This document shows positions 27,530-36,181 of a stretch of 64,000 bases of DNA, piece by piece; within the stretch, counting starts at the first letter, position 1, and each line of letters begins with the position of its first letter. Location of the stretch: contig JAGAIV010000033.1 in the NCBI GenBank assembly GCA_017626365.1, forward strand, positions 1-64,000, read 5' to 3'. The notes under the pieces are model-generated. The model was not told the DNA's origin and did no database searches. It was given only the letters and a program-made list of their open reading frames with translations. The position numbers and the translations under genes were made by a program. Origin of the DNA: Clostridia bacterium (lineage in GTDB: Bacteria > Bacillota > Clostridia > TANB77 > CAG-508).

Positions 27530-28588
27530 GTGAATATAAAAGATTATGGATTAAAAGAAAATTTAGTAAGAAATAATATGGAAGGGAAGATTCCAGCAAG
27601 AATAGTAGCAACTCATAAAGAAAGATATGAAATTGTGTGTGATAAAGGAAATGGATTTGCAAAAATAAAAAGAGGATGTTTTTATGATAATCCAAATGCA
27701 ATTTATCCGACGACAGGAGATTTTGTGTTGATTGAGTGGAATGAAGATGGAGATAGCATGATAACAGAAACACTAAAAAGAGAAAGTTCCTTTTCAAGAG
27801 CTGCATCTTCAAGCGACAAAAATCATGAATTACATAAACAGCATGAACAACTTGTTGCAGCAAATTTTGATTATGTATTTATTATGCAATCGTTAAATCA
27901 TAATTTTAACTTGCACAGGCTAGAAAGATATTTAACATTATCTTGGGAATCTGGAGGAATTCCAGTTATTATTCTTACTAAAAGAGATTTAGTAGAAAAC
28001 TATGAAGAATATGTAAATCAGGTAGAAAGGATAGCGATAGGAGTTGATGTTTATGGGATAAGTTGTAAAACAAAAGAAGGAATAGAAGACATTAGAAAAT
28101 ATTTTACCAAAGGAAAAACAATTGTGTTTTTGGGTTCTTCTGGTGTTGGAAAATCTACACTTGTCAATACTTTATATGGAGAAGAAATCATGAAAACATC
28201 TGAAATTAGAGAAGATGATTCAAGGGGCAGACATACCACAACATCAAGAAATTTAATCATGTTACCAAATGGAGCAATGATTATAGATACACCAGGTATG
28301 AGAGAACTAGGAATGTGGGAAGTGTCAGCTGGATTAGATAAAACTTTTCAAGATGTAGAACAATACTTAGGAAGATGCAAATTTTCAGATTGCACCCATA
28401 CGAATGAACCTGGATGTAAAATATTAGAAGCAATAGAAAATGGAGAATTATCACAAGATAGGTTTGACTCTTATATTAAACTTCAAAATGAGGCAAGATA
28501 TAATAATGATAGTGAAAGCTACTTGAAAGAAAAAAGAGAAAAATTTAAAGATATTGCAAAATACAATAAAAATAATAAGAAAAAATAG
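27530..28588 (+). CDS. rsgA: Ribosome small-subunit-dependent GTPase A
   Basis: A 352-residue circularly permuted GTPase. After an N-terminal OB fold, G-motifs appear in the order G4 (LTKRDL), G1 (GSSGVGKST) and G3 (DTPGM), then a zinc-binding tail with C-x4-C-x-H-x5-C (RCKFSDCTHTNEPGC). It assists late 30S subunit maturation, releasing RbfA-type factors. The start codon is GTG 27530 with GAGGGAAAG upstream. The desulfoferrodoxin gene follows after 13 bases. Confidence 0.93.
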   Translation: MNIKDYGLKENLVRNNMEGKIPARIVATHKERYEIVCDKGNGFAKIKRGCFYDNPNAIYPTTGDFVLIEWNEDGDSMITETLKRESSFSRAASSSDKNHELHKQHEQLVAANFDYVFIMQSLNHNFNLHRLERYLTLSWESGGIPVIILTKRDLVENYEEYVNQVERIAIGVDVYGISCKTKEGIEDIRKYFTKGKTIVFLGSSGVGKSTLVNTLYGEEIMKTSEIREDDSRGRHTTTSRNLIMLPNGAMIIDTPGMRELGMWEVSAGLDKTFQDVEQYLGRCKFSDCTHTNEPGCKILEAIENGELSQDRFDSYIKLQNEARYNNDSESYLKEKREKFKDIAKYNKNNKKK

Positions 28589-28601
28589 GAGGAATTTTAA
28601 A

Positions 28602-28982
28602 ATGAAAGAAAATGTAAGATTTTATAAGTGCCCAATATGTGGTAATATAGTAGGATTAATAGAAGGAGATATTAAACATCTAACCTGTTGTGGAAAGCCA
28701 ATGGAAGAAATGATAGCAAATACGACAGATGCTGCAACAGAAAAACATATACCAGTATATGAAAAAGTAGAAGACGAAATAGTAGTAAGAGTTGGAGAAG
28801 TTGAACATCCAATGGAAAAAGAACATTATATTATGTGGATTGCACAAGTAACACAAAATAGAACAACTCGAGTAAAATTATATCCAGAACAAGCTACCGA
28901 AACAAGATTTCCATATATTTCAGGGGCAACATTATATGCATACTGTAACAAACATGGATTATGGAAAACAACAGTAGAATAA
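28602..28982 (+). CDS. dfx: Desulfoferrodoxin (superoxide reductase)
   Basis: A 126-residue protein with two metal centres. The N-terminal desulforedoxin domain has CPICG and CCGKPM (Fe(SCys)4). The C-terminal neelaredoxin domain has EKHIPVYE, VEHPMEKEHYI and CNKHGLW, supplying the four His and one Cys of the catalytic iron. It reduces superoxide to peroxide without making oxygen, a hallmark of anaerobes, and works with rubrerythrin. ATG 28602 has AGGAGG 9 bases upstream; the open frame starting at 28554 overlaps rsgA and is not needed. Confidence 0.94.
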   Translation: MKENVRFYKCPICGNIVGLIEGDIKHLTCCGKPMEEMIANTTDAATEKHIPVYEKVEDEIVVRVGEVEHPMEKEHYIMWIAQVTQNRTTRVKLYPEQATETRFPYISGATLYAYCNKHGLWKTTVE

Positions 28983-29004
28983 AAATGTAGAAAAACTAAT
29001 TTGT

Positions 29005-29055
29005 AAAGCAGATAGTTAGCATTGCTAATTATCTGCTTTTATGTTATTATTAAAA
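29005..29055 (+). terminator. Terminator hairpin of the GCAGATAATTA repeat family
   Basis: Stem AAAGCAGATA-TTAGC / GCTAA-TATCTGCTTT followed by TATGTTATTATTAAAAACG. Similar hairpins with a TTTTATGATA flank occur at 34519, 36113, 36613 (degenerate) and 31784 (right half only). Confidence 0.8.
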
Positions 29056-29077
29056 ACGTAAAAGGGGAGATTAATTT

Positions 29078-29941
29078 ATGTTTGGATTTCGTTCCGATGG
29101 AAAAAAAGTAAAAAATGAATCAATAATGTTTCGTATAATTCCACATATTATGCGTACTAGAGAAGATTCACAGGTATATTTTAGCCAAGATGTACCAATT
29201 AAATTTATGGAGGCTTATATCAATAAAAAAGCAGAAGAAGGAATAAAAATATCGTATATGCATATTATTTATGCTGCCATTATACGTACGATTAAGGAAA
29301 GACCATCTCTTAACCGATTTGTTGTAGATGGAAGAACTTATAATCGAAATGATATTTTTATGTCACTTACTATTAAGAAGAGCTTAGAAGATAATGCACC
29401 AGAAACAGTTATAAAACTAAAATTCACAGGAAAAGAAACAATTTTAGATATTAAAGAAAAATTAGAAGAGGCTATTCAAAAAAATAAAGATATAAAAATG
29501 TCAAACAGTATGGATAAATTAGTAGCTGCATTAGAAAAAACACCCAATATTGTACTAAAAGGAGTAGTTGGACTTTTTAAAATATTAGATAAATACGGTA
29601 TTTTACCAAAGAAAATTATAGAACTTAGCCCATTTCATACAAGTGCTTTTTTAACCAATGTAGGTTCTTTAGGTATAGATGCTATCTATCATCATTTATA
29701 CAATTTTGGAACAACGAGTTTGTTTTTTGCAATGGGAAAGAAGAAAAAAGATTTTATTCATGAAGATGAGGAAATCATTGAAGAAAAATGTATTTCCATT
29801 GCTTTTGTCGGAGATGAAAGAATTTGTGATGGGTACTATTATGCCAATTCATTTAAGCTATTTAATAAATACATTAAAAAGCCAGAATTATTAGAAAATA
29901 ACGTAGAAGAGGAAAAGAAAGAAGAAAAGGTCACAATATAA
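29078..29941 (+). CDS. 2-oxoacid dehydrogenase acyltransferase (E2)-like protein with altered active site
   Basis: A 287-residue protein resembling the catalytic domain of E2/chloramphenicol acetyltransferase enzymes, without lipoyl or peripheral subunit-binding domains. Features are a SYMHIIYAAIIRTI helix, TNVGSLGIDAIYHH (the E2 S-x-G strand region) and FVGDERICDGYY. In active E2 enzymes this last motif is DHRxxDG with a catalytic His; here Glu replaces His, so it is probably not a standard acyltransferase. It stands alone with no E1 or E3 genes nearby. A charged Glu/Lys tail ends the protein. Confidence 0.75.
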   Translation: MFGFRSDGKKVKNESIMFRIIPHIMRTREDSQVYFSQDVPIKFMEAYINKKAEEGIKISYMHIIYAAIIRTIKERPSLNRFVVDGRTYNRNDIFMSLTIKKSLEDNAPETVIKLKFTGKETILDIKEKLEEAIQKNKDIKMSNSMDKLVAALEKTPNIVLKGVVGLFKILDKYGILPKKIIELSPFHTSAFLTNVGSLGIDAIYHHLYNFGTTSLFFAMGKKKKDFIHEDEEIIEEKCISIAFVGDERICDGYYYANSFKLFNKYIKKPELLENNVEEEKKEEKVTI

Positions 29942-29999
29942 AATAATATAAATAGTAAGTTATCGTTAAGATTATAATTTGTAATAGGAGATGCTGTTT

Positions 30000-30788
30000 A
30001 TGAAAAATAAAAAAAGAAGCATTACATTTGTGGTAGTTCTAATGATATTGATTATTTTAACTTTATGGATTAGTGGGATTATTCCAAAACAAATAGCACG
30101 AATTTCAGCTACACAATATTTAAAAAAGAATTTTCCTGAAAAACAATATGAATATGTAGATATAGAGTGGAGTTCTAGTTTTGGAGGATATTCAATAAAG
30201 TTTAAAGATGAAAATGATAAAATAGTTGGATTTATAATGAATAATAAATATTTTCCAATTAGTCCTGGACAAGGAACATTTGGACTAGAAGATAGTTATA
30301 GAGTAGAATATGAGGCAATATCAGATATAAATGATTTCTATAATCATAGTATTGCGGCAAACTATACAGACATTAGAAACTTAGCTCAAAATTATTCTAA
30401 AGAACAAGCACAGAAAGATAATTGCTTTATCATAGGAGCAATGGTTCACAATGATAACTTATATAGTGAATTTATGGATAAATATGATAAAAAAGAAGAT
30501 GCATTTATTAGAGTAGTTCAATCTACTGTTGAAGGAGATATTTTTATAATTGATGTATTATATGAAGCAAGAAATAATAAAATCCATTTAGTAAAGGATG
30601 ATACAAGGGACAAATTTTCAGCACAAGAAGATAGAACTATTAAATATAAAACTTATGAAAAAACTGGAGTATGGAATTATCAAAATTCACAATATTGGGT
30701 TGCATATAATGGAGAATTACCAGATGGTACAAAAGCGCAATATTCAATTAACTCTGATGAGTTATTTATAATTGCAACGATTAACTAA
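30000..30788 (+). CDS. Membrane-anchored hypothetical protein (YfjL/DUF3139-like)
   Basis: A 262-residue protein with an N-terminal membrane segment (about 7-27) and an extracytoplasmic region beginning IARISATQYLKKNFPEK. That start recalls Firmicutes YfjL-like and DUF3139-type proteins of unknown function. The body is rich in Tyr, Asn and acidic residues. ATG 30000 gives a 9-base gap to TAGGAG; ATG 29991 sits on the ribosome site. No catalytic motif recognised. Confidence 0.6.
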   Translation: MKNKKRSITFVVVLMILIILTLWISGIIPKQIARISATQYLKKNFPEKQYEYVDIEWSSSFGGYSIKFKDENDKIVGFIMNNKYFPISPGQGTFGLEDSYRVEYEAISDINDFYNHSIAANYTDIRNLAQNYSKEQAQKDNCFIIGAMVHNDNLYSEFMDKYDKKEDAFIRVVQSTVEGDIFIIDVLYEARNNKIHLVKDDTRDKFSAQEDRTIKYKTYEKTGVWNYQNSQYWVAYNGELPDGTKAQYSINSDELFIIATIN

Positions 30789-30815
30789 ATTACAATAAGT
30801 AAGGCAGATAATAAG

Positions 30816-30971
30816 TTGAAAATAAGTGATGAGAAACTAAATAAAACTGATGTGCAACTGATAGTAGTGGATAGATGGAACGAACTATTTAAAGAAACTA
30901 AGTATAAACCTATTGATATACACACTCCGTTATGGTTATGGAGTAGAAATCGTTTTAAGGAGATAAAATAA
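30816..30971 (+). CDS. Short ORF, probably a gene remnant
   Basis: A 51-codon frame from TTG 30816 to the TAA that touches the next start codon. The C-terminal part (PIDIHTPLWLWSRNRF) looks like genuine protein sequence, but the N-terminus lacks a good ribosome site. Likely the 3' end of a deleted gene. Family not recognised. Confidence 0.3.
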   Translation: MKISDEKLNKTDVQLIVVDRWNELFKETKYKPIDIHTPLWLWSRNRFKEIK

Positions 30972-31568
30972 ATGAAGGTACTATTTGCAACAACAAATCC
31001 AGCAAAAATAAAAAAATATGCAGAAAAACTAAAAGAAAAAAATATTGAAGTATTAACTATTAAAGATTTAGGAATAAATCTAAAGCCAGAAGAAACAGGA
31101 AAAAATGCTATAGAAAATGCTTATATAAAAGCAAAAGCATATTATGACCTAACTAAAATAACTACAATAGGAATGGATAATAATTTATATATAGAAGAGT
31201 TACCAGAAGAAAAACAACCAGGAACTCATGTAAGAAGAGTAAATGGAAAAGAATTAAATGATGATGAAATGATTGAATATTATTGTAATTTAGTTAATGA
31301 ATATGGTGGAAAACTAACAGCTAAATGGGTATATGGAATGGTAATATATGATGGAAAAGAACCAAAAGAATATAGTTGGAGTAAAAGTCATTTTTACTTT
31401 ATAGACAAGCCTTGTAAAAAAAGAAATCCAGGTTATCCATTAGATTCAATGTCAATTATGCCAGAATGTAACAAATATTTTGTTGATTTGACAGAAGAAG
31501 ACAGAAATAAAAACAAAGAAGATTATAAAGAAGATGATGTTATTGATTTTATAGCAAATAATGTTTGA
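30972..31568 (+). CDS. Non-canonical purine NTP pyrophosphatase (RdgB/HAM1-like)
   Basis: A 198-residue protein starting with VLFATTNPAKIKKY, the HAM1/RdgB substrate-binding loop (normally T-x-N-x-x-K). GKNAIENAYIKAKAYY is the conserved metal-site helix, and GMDNNLYIEEL stands in place of the usual ADDSGL-type strand. Family members hydrolyse ITP/XTP to keep deaminated bases out of nucleic acids. Divergence in the second motif suggests a paralogue rather than the housekeeping copy. AAGGAG lies 9 bases before the start. Confidence 0.75.
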   Translation: MKVLFATTNPAKIKKYAEKLKEKNIEVLTIKDLGINLKPEETGKNAIENAYIKAKAYYDLTKITTIGMDNNLYIEELPEEKQPGTHVRRVNGKELNDDEMIEYYCNLVNEYGGKLTAKWVYGMVIYDGKEPKEYSWSKSHFYFIDKPCKKRNPGYPLDSMSIMPECNKYFVDLTEEDRNKNKEDYKEDDVIDFIANNV

Positions 31569-31643
31569 GTAGGAATAGTAAATTATGCAATTAGAAGATT
31601 TGAAAGTTGAATATATCTAGTTTACTATCCTATTGGAAATGGA

Positions 31644-31784
31644 ATGATGAATATAGAAAAAGCAATAGAAGATATGAAGTTCATTATAGAAACCTTTAAA
31701 ACAGAAGAATTGCAAGAAGAAGAGTTCGCAAAAGCTTTAAACAAAGAAATTATTTACTATACAGACATTATAAATAATAATTAA
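31644..31784 (+). CDS. Small helical ORF
   Basis: A 46-codon frame encoding a charged, helix-forming peptide (IEKAIEDMKFII ... ALNKEIIYYTDII). Its amphipathic pattern looks real, but only a weak GGAAATGG precedes the start. It could be a small protein or the tail of a lost gene. The 75 bases before it hold no other convincing frame. Confidence 0.35.
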   Translation: MMNIEKAIEDMKFIIETFKTEELQEEEFAKALNKEIIYYTDIINNN

Positions 31785-31820
31785 ATAATTATCTGCTTTT
31801 ATGATAGGATACAATCATAA
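31784..31820 (+). repeat. Right half of the GCAGATAATTA hairpin family
   Basis: TAATTATCTGCTTTTATGATAGGATACAATCATAA is nearly identical to the 3' part of the copy at 34519-34574, but the left stem arm is missing, so it cannot form the terminator. Confidence 0.6.
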
Positions 31821-31843
31821 AGAATGAAAGAGAGAAATAAAAA

Positions 31844-32727
31844 ATGAAGAAAAAGATATTGATAGTATGTGTGATTATTATAGTGTTAGGTATTAGCATA
31901 ATAGTGCTATTTCAACACAATGCTTTAAGACCTCAAAATAAAGACTTTATAAAAGAAGATGATACATTAGAAAAAAGTAATATGAGTTCAACAATAAGGG
32001 CAGTAGTGGTAAAGGTAAATGAAAAAGGTCTATATGCGATTGGAATTGAAAATGTAACAGAACTGTTTTATGTTGGGTTTAGCAATGAAGGAAATATTGG
32101 ATTTAAGCAAGGACAAGAAATATTAATTTATTTTGATGGAATGGTGTTAGAAACGTATCCAGCGCAACTTGGTAAAGTTGGAAAAATAGAAATCCTAAAG
32201 GAAAAAAGCGATATTTCGATACCAGACAGTGTATTAAGGTTTTGCTATAGCTTGCGTAACAATGTAAATGTTACTGTATCCGAATTAACAAACAGTGGTA
32301 TATTGCTTACTATAACTGACACAAATGAACTTCCATATAACTATTCTAATAAATATATTATATATAAAAAGGTTAAAAATGAAGACTATACGGGTATTGG
32401 ATACAAAATAGGAGAAGATACTAAAAATTCTATTGCTGGATATACACGGAACAGGACTTGAATATATCTGGAAAGAAGTAGAAAAGATTTCAAATATTTC
32501 AAGTGAAGATACAAAAGAAACATTAACATACAATTTACCAAATATGACAAACGACGAACATAATACAATCATAGGAAGAAAATTTAATTGGAAACCGCTT
32601 TATGGAGAATTAGGAGAACGGAGAATACCAATTTATTTTATCGACAGAAGATTCATTTTCAATAATAATTAAATTTACTATAAATGCAAATGGACAGATA
32701 ACTGTTGACAAGCCAGAGCTTTCGTAA
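31844..32727 (+). CDS. Membrane-anchored protein with C-terminal Ig-like domain, requires two +1 shifts at CGG
   Basis: Predicted 293-residue protein. It has an N-terminal membrane anchor (about 4-23), an OB-fold-like middle (DUF3221-type, with IRAVVVKVNEKGLYAIG), and a C-terminal Ig-like segment ending in EYQFILSTEDSFSIIIKFTINANGQITVDK. The gene is open in three successive frames. Junction one is ACA CGG A at 32447-32449 (restores GYTGTGLEYIW) and junction two is GAA CGG A at 32619-32621 (restores ELGEGEYQFILS). The C-terminal domain resembles bacterial Ig-like domains found after BlaR1-type and anti-sigma proteins. It is probably extracytoplasmic; function unknown. Confidence 0.75.
32447..32449 (+). 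other. Putative +1 frameshift site: ACA CGG A, resumes at GGA (Gly)
   Basis: Zero frame ACA CGG AAC AGG ACT TGA. The +1 frame ACA (C) GGA ACA GGA CTT GAA TAT ATC TGG stays open for 57 codons up to the second CGG site. Confidence 0.75.
32619..32621 (+). other. Putative +1 frameshift site: GAA CGG A, resumes at GGA (Gly)
   Basis: Second site in the same gene. The +1 frame GGA GAA TAC CAA TTT ATT restores an Ig-like strand and runs to TAA 32725-32727. Confidence 0.75.
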
Positions 32728-32730
32728 AAT

Positions 32731-32773
32731 GAAGAGTAAGTAATTAAAATGAAAATTACTTACTCTTCGTTTT
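32731..32773 (+). terminator. Terminator after the Ig-like gene
   Basis: A 15-base perfect stem GAAGAGTAAGTAATT / AATTACTTACTCTTC followed by GTTTTG. Its position right after the twice-shifted frame supports 32727 as the true gene end. Confidence 0.85.
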
Positions 32774-32856
32774 GTCGAAATTACTAAAAAATTTTTATAA
32801 AATTGAAACTTTTTTGAAAAAATACTGCACTAATAAAGTGAAAGGTGATAAAAATT

Positions 32857-33387
32857 ATGGGTACTAAAATATTGTTTGAAAATTTTGAAGAAATATATAA
32901 TAGAACATACAAACACATTCTAAAATACATTATTTCACATTGTAATAACTTAGATGATGTTAATGACATTATTCAAGAAACTTATATAGAATTCTATAAA
33001 AAACTAAAAAAGAGTAAGAAAATTGAACTAGAAGATGAACAGGCTTTCATAATTGGAGTTTCTAAGAATATTTTAAAAAAATATTATCGTTCTAAATATA
33101 AACATAAAAATAATGTAGTGAATTTTGAAGATGAGAATGTACAAATAGATTCTAATATAGATATAGAATTAAATTTTATTACAAAAGAGAATGTAGCTGA
33201 AATTTGGCAAATATTGAAAAATAAAGATATAAAAATAGCTAAAATATTTTACTTACATTATGGAATGGATATGAAAATAACAGATATTGCAAAAGAATTG
33301 AACCTCACAGAGTCAGCAACTAAAAATTATATATATAGAACGATAAAAGAATTAAAAAAGGAGAGTGATGAAAATGCCAGAAAATAA
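32857..33387 (+). CDS. RNA polymerase sigma factor, sigma-70 (ECF-like) family
   Basis: A 176-residue protein. Region 2 is LKYIISHCNNLDDVNDIIQETYIEFY (the DD-DI-QETF-like core) and region 4 is an HTH with FYLHYGMDMKITDIAKELNLTESATKNYIYRTIKELK. ATG 32857 is preferred over GTG 32845, which overlaps the ribosome site GAAAGG. The anti-sigma gene overlaps its last codons, the usual ECF arrangement. It directs a small extracytoplasmic stress regulon (inference from family). Confidence 0.88.
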   Translation: MGTKILFENFEEIYNRTYKHILKYIISHCNNLDDVNDIIQETYIEFYKKLKKSKKIELEDEQAFIIGVSKNILKKYYRSKYKHKNNVVNFEDENVQIDSNIDIELNFITKENVAEIWQILKNKDIKIAKIFYLHYGMDMKITDIAKELNLTESATKNYIYRTIKELKKESDENARK

Positions 33388-34501
33388 AATATTAAAAGAG
33401 TTTTTAGAAAGTACCTATAATAAAGAAAAAAATTATAATTCTATTTGCTCTAAGATAAAAGGAGGGATGAATATGAAAAAGAAATTATTAAACATTGCAG
33501 CAGTATTATTAATTATTGTAGTAGCAGGAGTTACCGTACAGGGAGTATATGCAAAGATAGCTTGGAATATAGAGTATGAAAAATATCAAAATCGAAATGT
33601 TATTACAAGAACGGTTGCAATAGATGAAACCAAACAAGGTGATTTTGCAGAAAACATTAATATGGATTATATATACCAAGATGGAATAGGGATAAAAGTT
33701 AAATCACTTATGCTAACAAATGACTATTGCAAGATTGGAATTGACTTCAAATTAAATGAAGAAGCACAAAAAAATAAAGATAAAATTTCTTATGGATATG
33801 CAATTTATGATGAAAATAATAATATATATGCGATTTCGGAAAGAATATCATTTGCTAGAAAACCTAAAAAAGCAACTTATTTTGAAAAACTATATAAAGA
33901 ATTAGGAATAAAATCTAATAATTTAAATAATGAATTATGCAATTCAATAACATATGGATTTTCTGGAATAAGCATGACATCAGATATGAGATTTCCAAAG
34001 AGTAAAAAGCTATATGTAAGAATATTTGATATCGGATACGAAACATATGAATTTGATAATGAAAATCACAAAATTAAAAATTCCGAAGAATTTTGTTTAT
34101 CAAATAGTGAATGGCAATTTGAAATAGATGTACCAGAAAAGTTTTATGAAAGAACAGCAGTAGAACTAGTTCTTAGCGAAAATGTAGAAGGTATTGTGAT
34201 AAATAAAGCAGAATTAACAGAAACAAGCCTAGTAATGAAGGCGAATATAAAAGGATTGCGAGATTTTATTATGGATGGAAAAGATATGAAAACGGAAACG
34301 TTTGGCAAATTAAGAGATGCAGCTTTTTATATATCGGATGGAAATGATAATATTTATCTCCCAACAGAGATGGGAACAACTCGAGAAGAAAACGAAATAA
34401 GTGCAAGATTTGGTATAGGAAAAGATGCTTTAGAAAATAAGATATTTTTAAATGTAAGTTTAAATGATATTCAAGCAAAAATTGAATTAATACAAAAATA
34501 G
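33374..34501 (+). CDS. DUF4179-type anti-sigma factor
   Basis: A 375-residue membrane protein. A short cytoplasmic N-terminus with a KEFLESTYNKEKNYNSI helix would bind the sigma factor. One membrane segment follows (about 33-53), then a large extracytoplasmic beta-rich domain of the DUF4179 kind. It overlaps the sigma gene end by 14 bases; starts at 33368 and 33374 are both possible after AAGGAG. The signal sensed is unknown. Confidence 0.8.
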   Translation: MPENKILKEFLESTYNKEKNYNSICSKIKGGMNMKKKLLNIAAVLLIIVVAGVTVQGVYAKIAWNIEYEKYQNRNVITRTVAIDETKQGDFAENINMDYIYQDGIGIKVKSLMLTNDYCKIGIDFKLNEEAQKNKDKISYGYAIYDENNNIYAISERISFARKPKKATYFEKLYKELGIKSNNLNNELCNSITYGFSGISMTSDMRFPKSKKLYVRIFDIGYETYEFDNENHKIKNSEEFCLSNSEWQFEIDVPEKFYERTAVELVLSENVEGIVINKAELTETSLVMKANIKGLRDFIMDGKDMKTETFGKLRDAAFYISDGNDNIYLPTEMGTTREENEISARFGIGKDALENKIFLNVSLNDIQAKIELIQK

Positions 34502-34518
34502 AATGACAGGCATACACA

Positions 34519-34574
34519 AAAAGCAGATAATTCATTGATAATTATCTGCTTTTATGATAGGATACAATCATAAG
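34519..34574 (+). terminator. Terminator hairpin of the GCAGATAATTA family with conserved 3' flank
   Basis: AAAGCAGATAATT-CATTG-ATAATTATCTGCTTT followed by TATGATAGGATACAATCATAAG. The flank after the hairpin is the same as at 31784, more than a terminator needs. Confidence 0.75.
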
Positions 34575-34698
34575 AGTAATTTGTAGCATGATATAGTCGA
34601 AGAACTAAAGATGTTTTTAACGATATGAAATTTTTGAGGTTGCCTCAATTATAAAAAATAACTTTTAAGCATAATATATCTATAAGGAGGGGTTATTT

Positions 34699-35226
34699 AT
34701 GCTTAAAAAAAGTCCTATTTTAATATTTGAAATAATAAGTACTATTTTTATAATGATATTAGGAGTACTTTTGCATTTTACCTTTGAGTGGTCTAATAAT
34801 AATGCGTTAGTAGGTACTTTTAGTCCAGTAAATGAAAGTATATGGGAACACTTGAAATTATTATTTTTTCCTATGTTAATAACCATGATTGTGGGATATT
34901 TTTATAAAGGAAAAAATATTTCTAATTATTTATGTGCGAAAGTACTAGGAATTATGTTAGCAATTTTTTTTACAATAATATTTTTCTATACATATACGGG
35001 AATAATAGGAACAAACTTTGCTATTGTGGATATTGCTAGTTTTTTTATAGCTGTAGTTTTAGGCCAATATGTGGCATATCAAAAAATGCAATCAAAATTT
35101 TTTTGTAATCATCTAACAGTGATTATTATTTTATTAGTAGTATATTTATGTTTTTGGATTTTTACTTTTTTTCCACCTCATATTGGTTTATTTAAAGATC
35201 CTATAACTGGTATGTTTGGAATTTAA
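34699..35226 (+). CDS. DUF6512-like integral membrane protein
   Basis: A 175-residue protein with five hydrophobic segments. Distinctive blocks FSPVNESIWEHLKLLFFP and FTFFPPHIGLFKDPITG match my recollection of DUF6512, a Firmicutes membrane family of unknown function. The invariant-looking NESIWEH and PPHIG polar motifs sit next to membrane helices and might form an active or ion-binding site (inference). ATAAGGAGGGG precedes the ATG. A MerR-type promoter and gene follow. Confidence 0.78.
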   Translation: MLKKSPILIFEIISTIFIMILGVLLHFTFEWSNNNALVGTFSPVNESIWEHLKLLFFPMLITMIVGYFYKGKNISNYLCAKVLGIMLAIFFTIIFFYTYTGIIGTNFAIVDIASFFIAVVLGQYVAYQKMQSKFFCNHLTVIIILLVVYLCFWIFTFFPPHIGLFKDPITGMFGI

Positions 35227-35244
35227 AAAATTTAAAAAAAACTA

Positions 35245-35275
35245 TTGACTCTCCACTTAGGGGATAAGATAAATT
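35245..35275 (+). promoter_or_regulatory. MerR-type promoter with 19-base spacer and operator
   Basis: TTGACT (35245-35250) and TAAATT (35270-35275) are 19 bases apart, the overlong spacer typical of MerR-activated promoters. The near-palindrome CTCCACTTAGGGGA lies between them. This matches the CTCC-CTT-GGGAG operators of Firmicutes MerR drug regulators. Autoregulation of the next gene is likely. Confidence 0.7.
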
Positions 35276-35295
35276 AGAAGTATGGAGGAAAGATT

Positions 35296-36093
35296 ATGTA
35301 TAGAATTGGAGAATTTTCAGAATTATCAAAAACAACAATAAAAACACTTCGCTATTATGAAAAAGAAGGACTTTTAATTCCATCTTTTGTGGATAGTCAA
35401 ACAGGGTATCGTTTTTATGAAACTAGCCAACTTCCGGAATTGGCTAAAATTATTTCATTAAGACAGATGGGATTATCGATTACAAATATTAAGAGCATTT
35501 TAAATGGTAGTGATTTAGAACAAATTTTAAAATTAAGAAAGCAAGAACTAGAAACAGAAATTTCTCTATCTAGTAGTCAATTACTTCAAATTAATAATTT
35601 GTTGGAGGGAAAAAGTATGGAAAAAGAAGTTATTGTGAAAGAATTACCAAGTTACACAGTATATTACAAAGAAGGAGTGATTAAAGATTTTAGAGATATT
35701 GTAAACTTTATCTTACAATCTGCTGGAGAATGTAAAAGTACAAATCCAAACATCAAATGTGTAGAACCAGATTATTGTTATGTTAGTTACTTAGATGGAG
35801 AGTATAAAGAAACGGATATCAAAATTCGATATGCACAAGCAGTAACTCAAATGGGAATACCAAGTGAAACGATAAAATTTGAAACACTAAATCCAGTGAA
35901 AGCAGCTTGTATTTATCATAAAGGAGCATATGATAATTTAAGAGAATCTTATAGTTTTCTTTTAAAATGGGTTGAAGAAAACGGATATGAAATAGCAGAA
36001 CCAATAAGAGAAAGATATATTGATGGGATGTGGAATAAAGCAAGTGAGGATGAGTGGCTTACTGAAATTCAAGTTCCTATTAGAAAGAAATAA
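35296..36093 (+). CDS. MerR family regulator with GyrI-like effector-binding domain
   Basis: A 265-residue protein. The N-terminal MerR HTH (YRIGEFSELSKTTIKTLRYYEKEGLL) is followed by a dimerisation coiled coil, then a GyrI-like small-molecule domain with VEPDYCYVSYLDGEYKETDIKIRYAQAV. The BltR/BmrR type binds hydrophobic cationic drugs and activates from promoters with 19-base spacers, which is exactly the promoter seen upstream. No obvious drug-efflux gene is adjacent; the thioesterase follows after a terminator. Confidence 0.88.
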   Translation: MYRIGEFSELSKTTIKTLRYYEKEGLLIPSFVDSQTGYRFYETSQLPELAKIISLRQMGLSITNIKSILNGSDLEQILKLRKQELETEISLSSSQLLQINNLLEGKSMEKEVIVKELPSYTVYYKEGVIKDFRDIVNFILQSAGECKSTNPNIKCVEPDYCYVSYLDGEYKETDIKIRYAQAVTQMGIPSETIKFETLNPVKAACIYHKGAYDNLRESYSFLLKWVEENGYEIAEPIRERYIDGMWNKASEDEWLTEIQVPIRKK

Positions 36094-36112
36094 TATAATA
36101 TATGAGCTAAGG

Positions 36113-36160
36113 GCAGATAATTAGTTGATAATTATCTGCTTTTGTGATATTATGCAATAA
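36113..36160 (+). terminator. Terminator hairpin of the GCAGATAATTA family
   Basis: GCAGATAATTA-GTTGA-TAATTATCTGCTTTT followed by GTGATATTATGCAATAATAG. Confidence 0.75.
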
Positions 36161-36181
36161 TAGAAAGAAGGGAACTATAGT

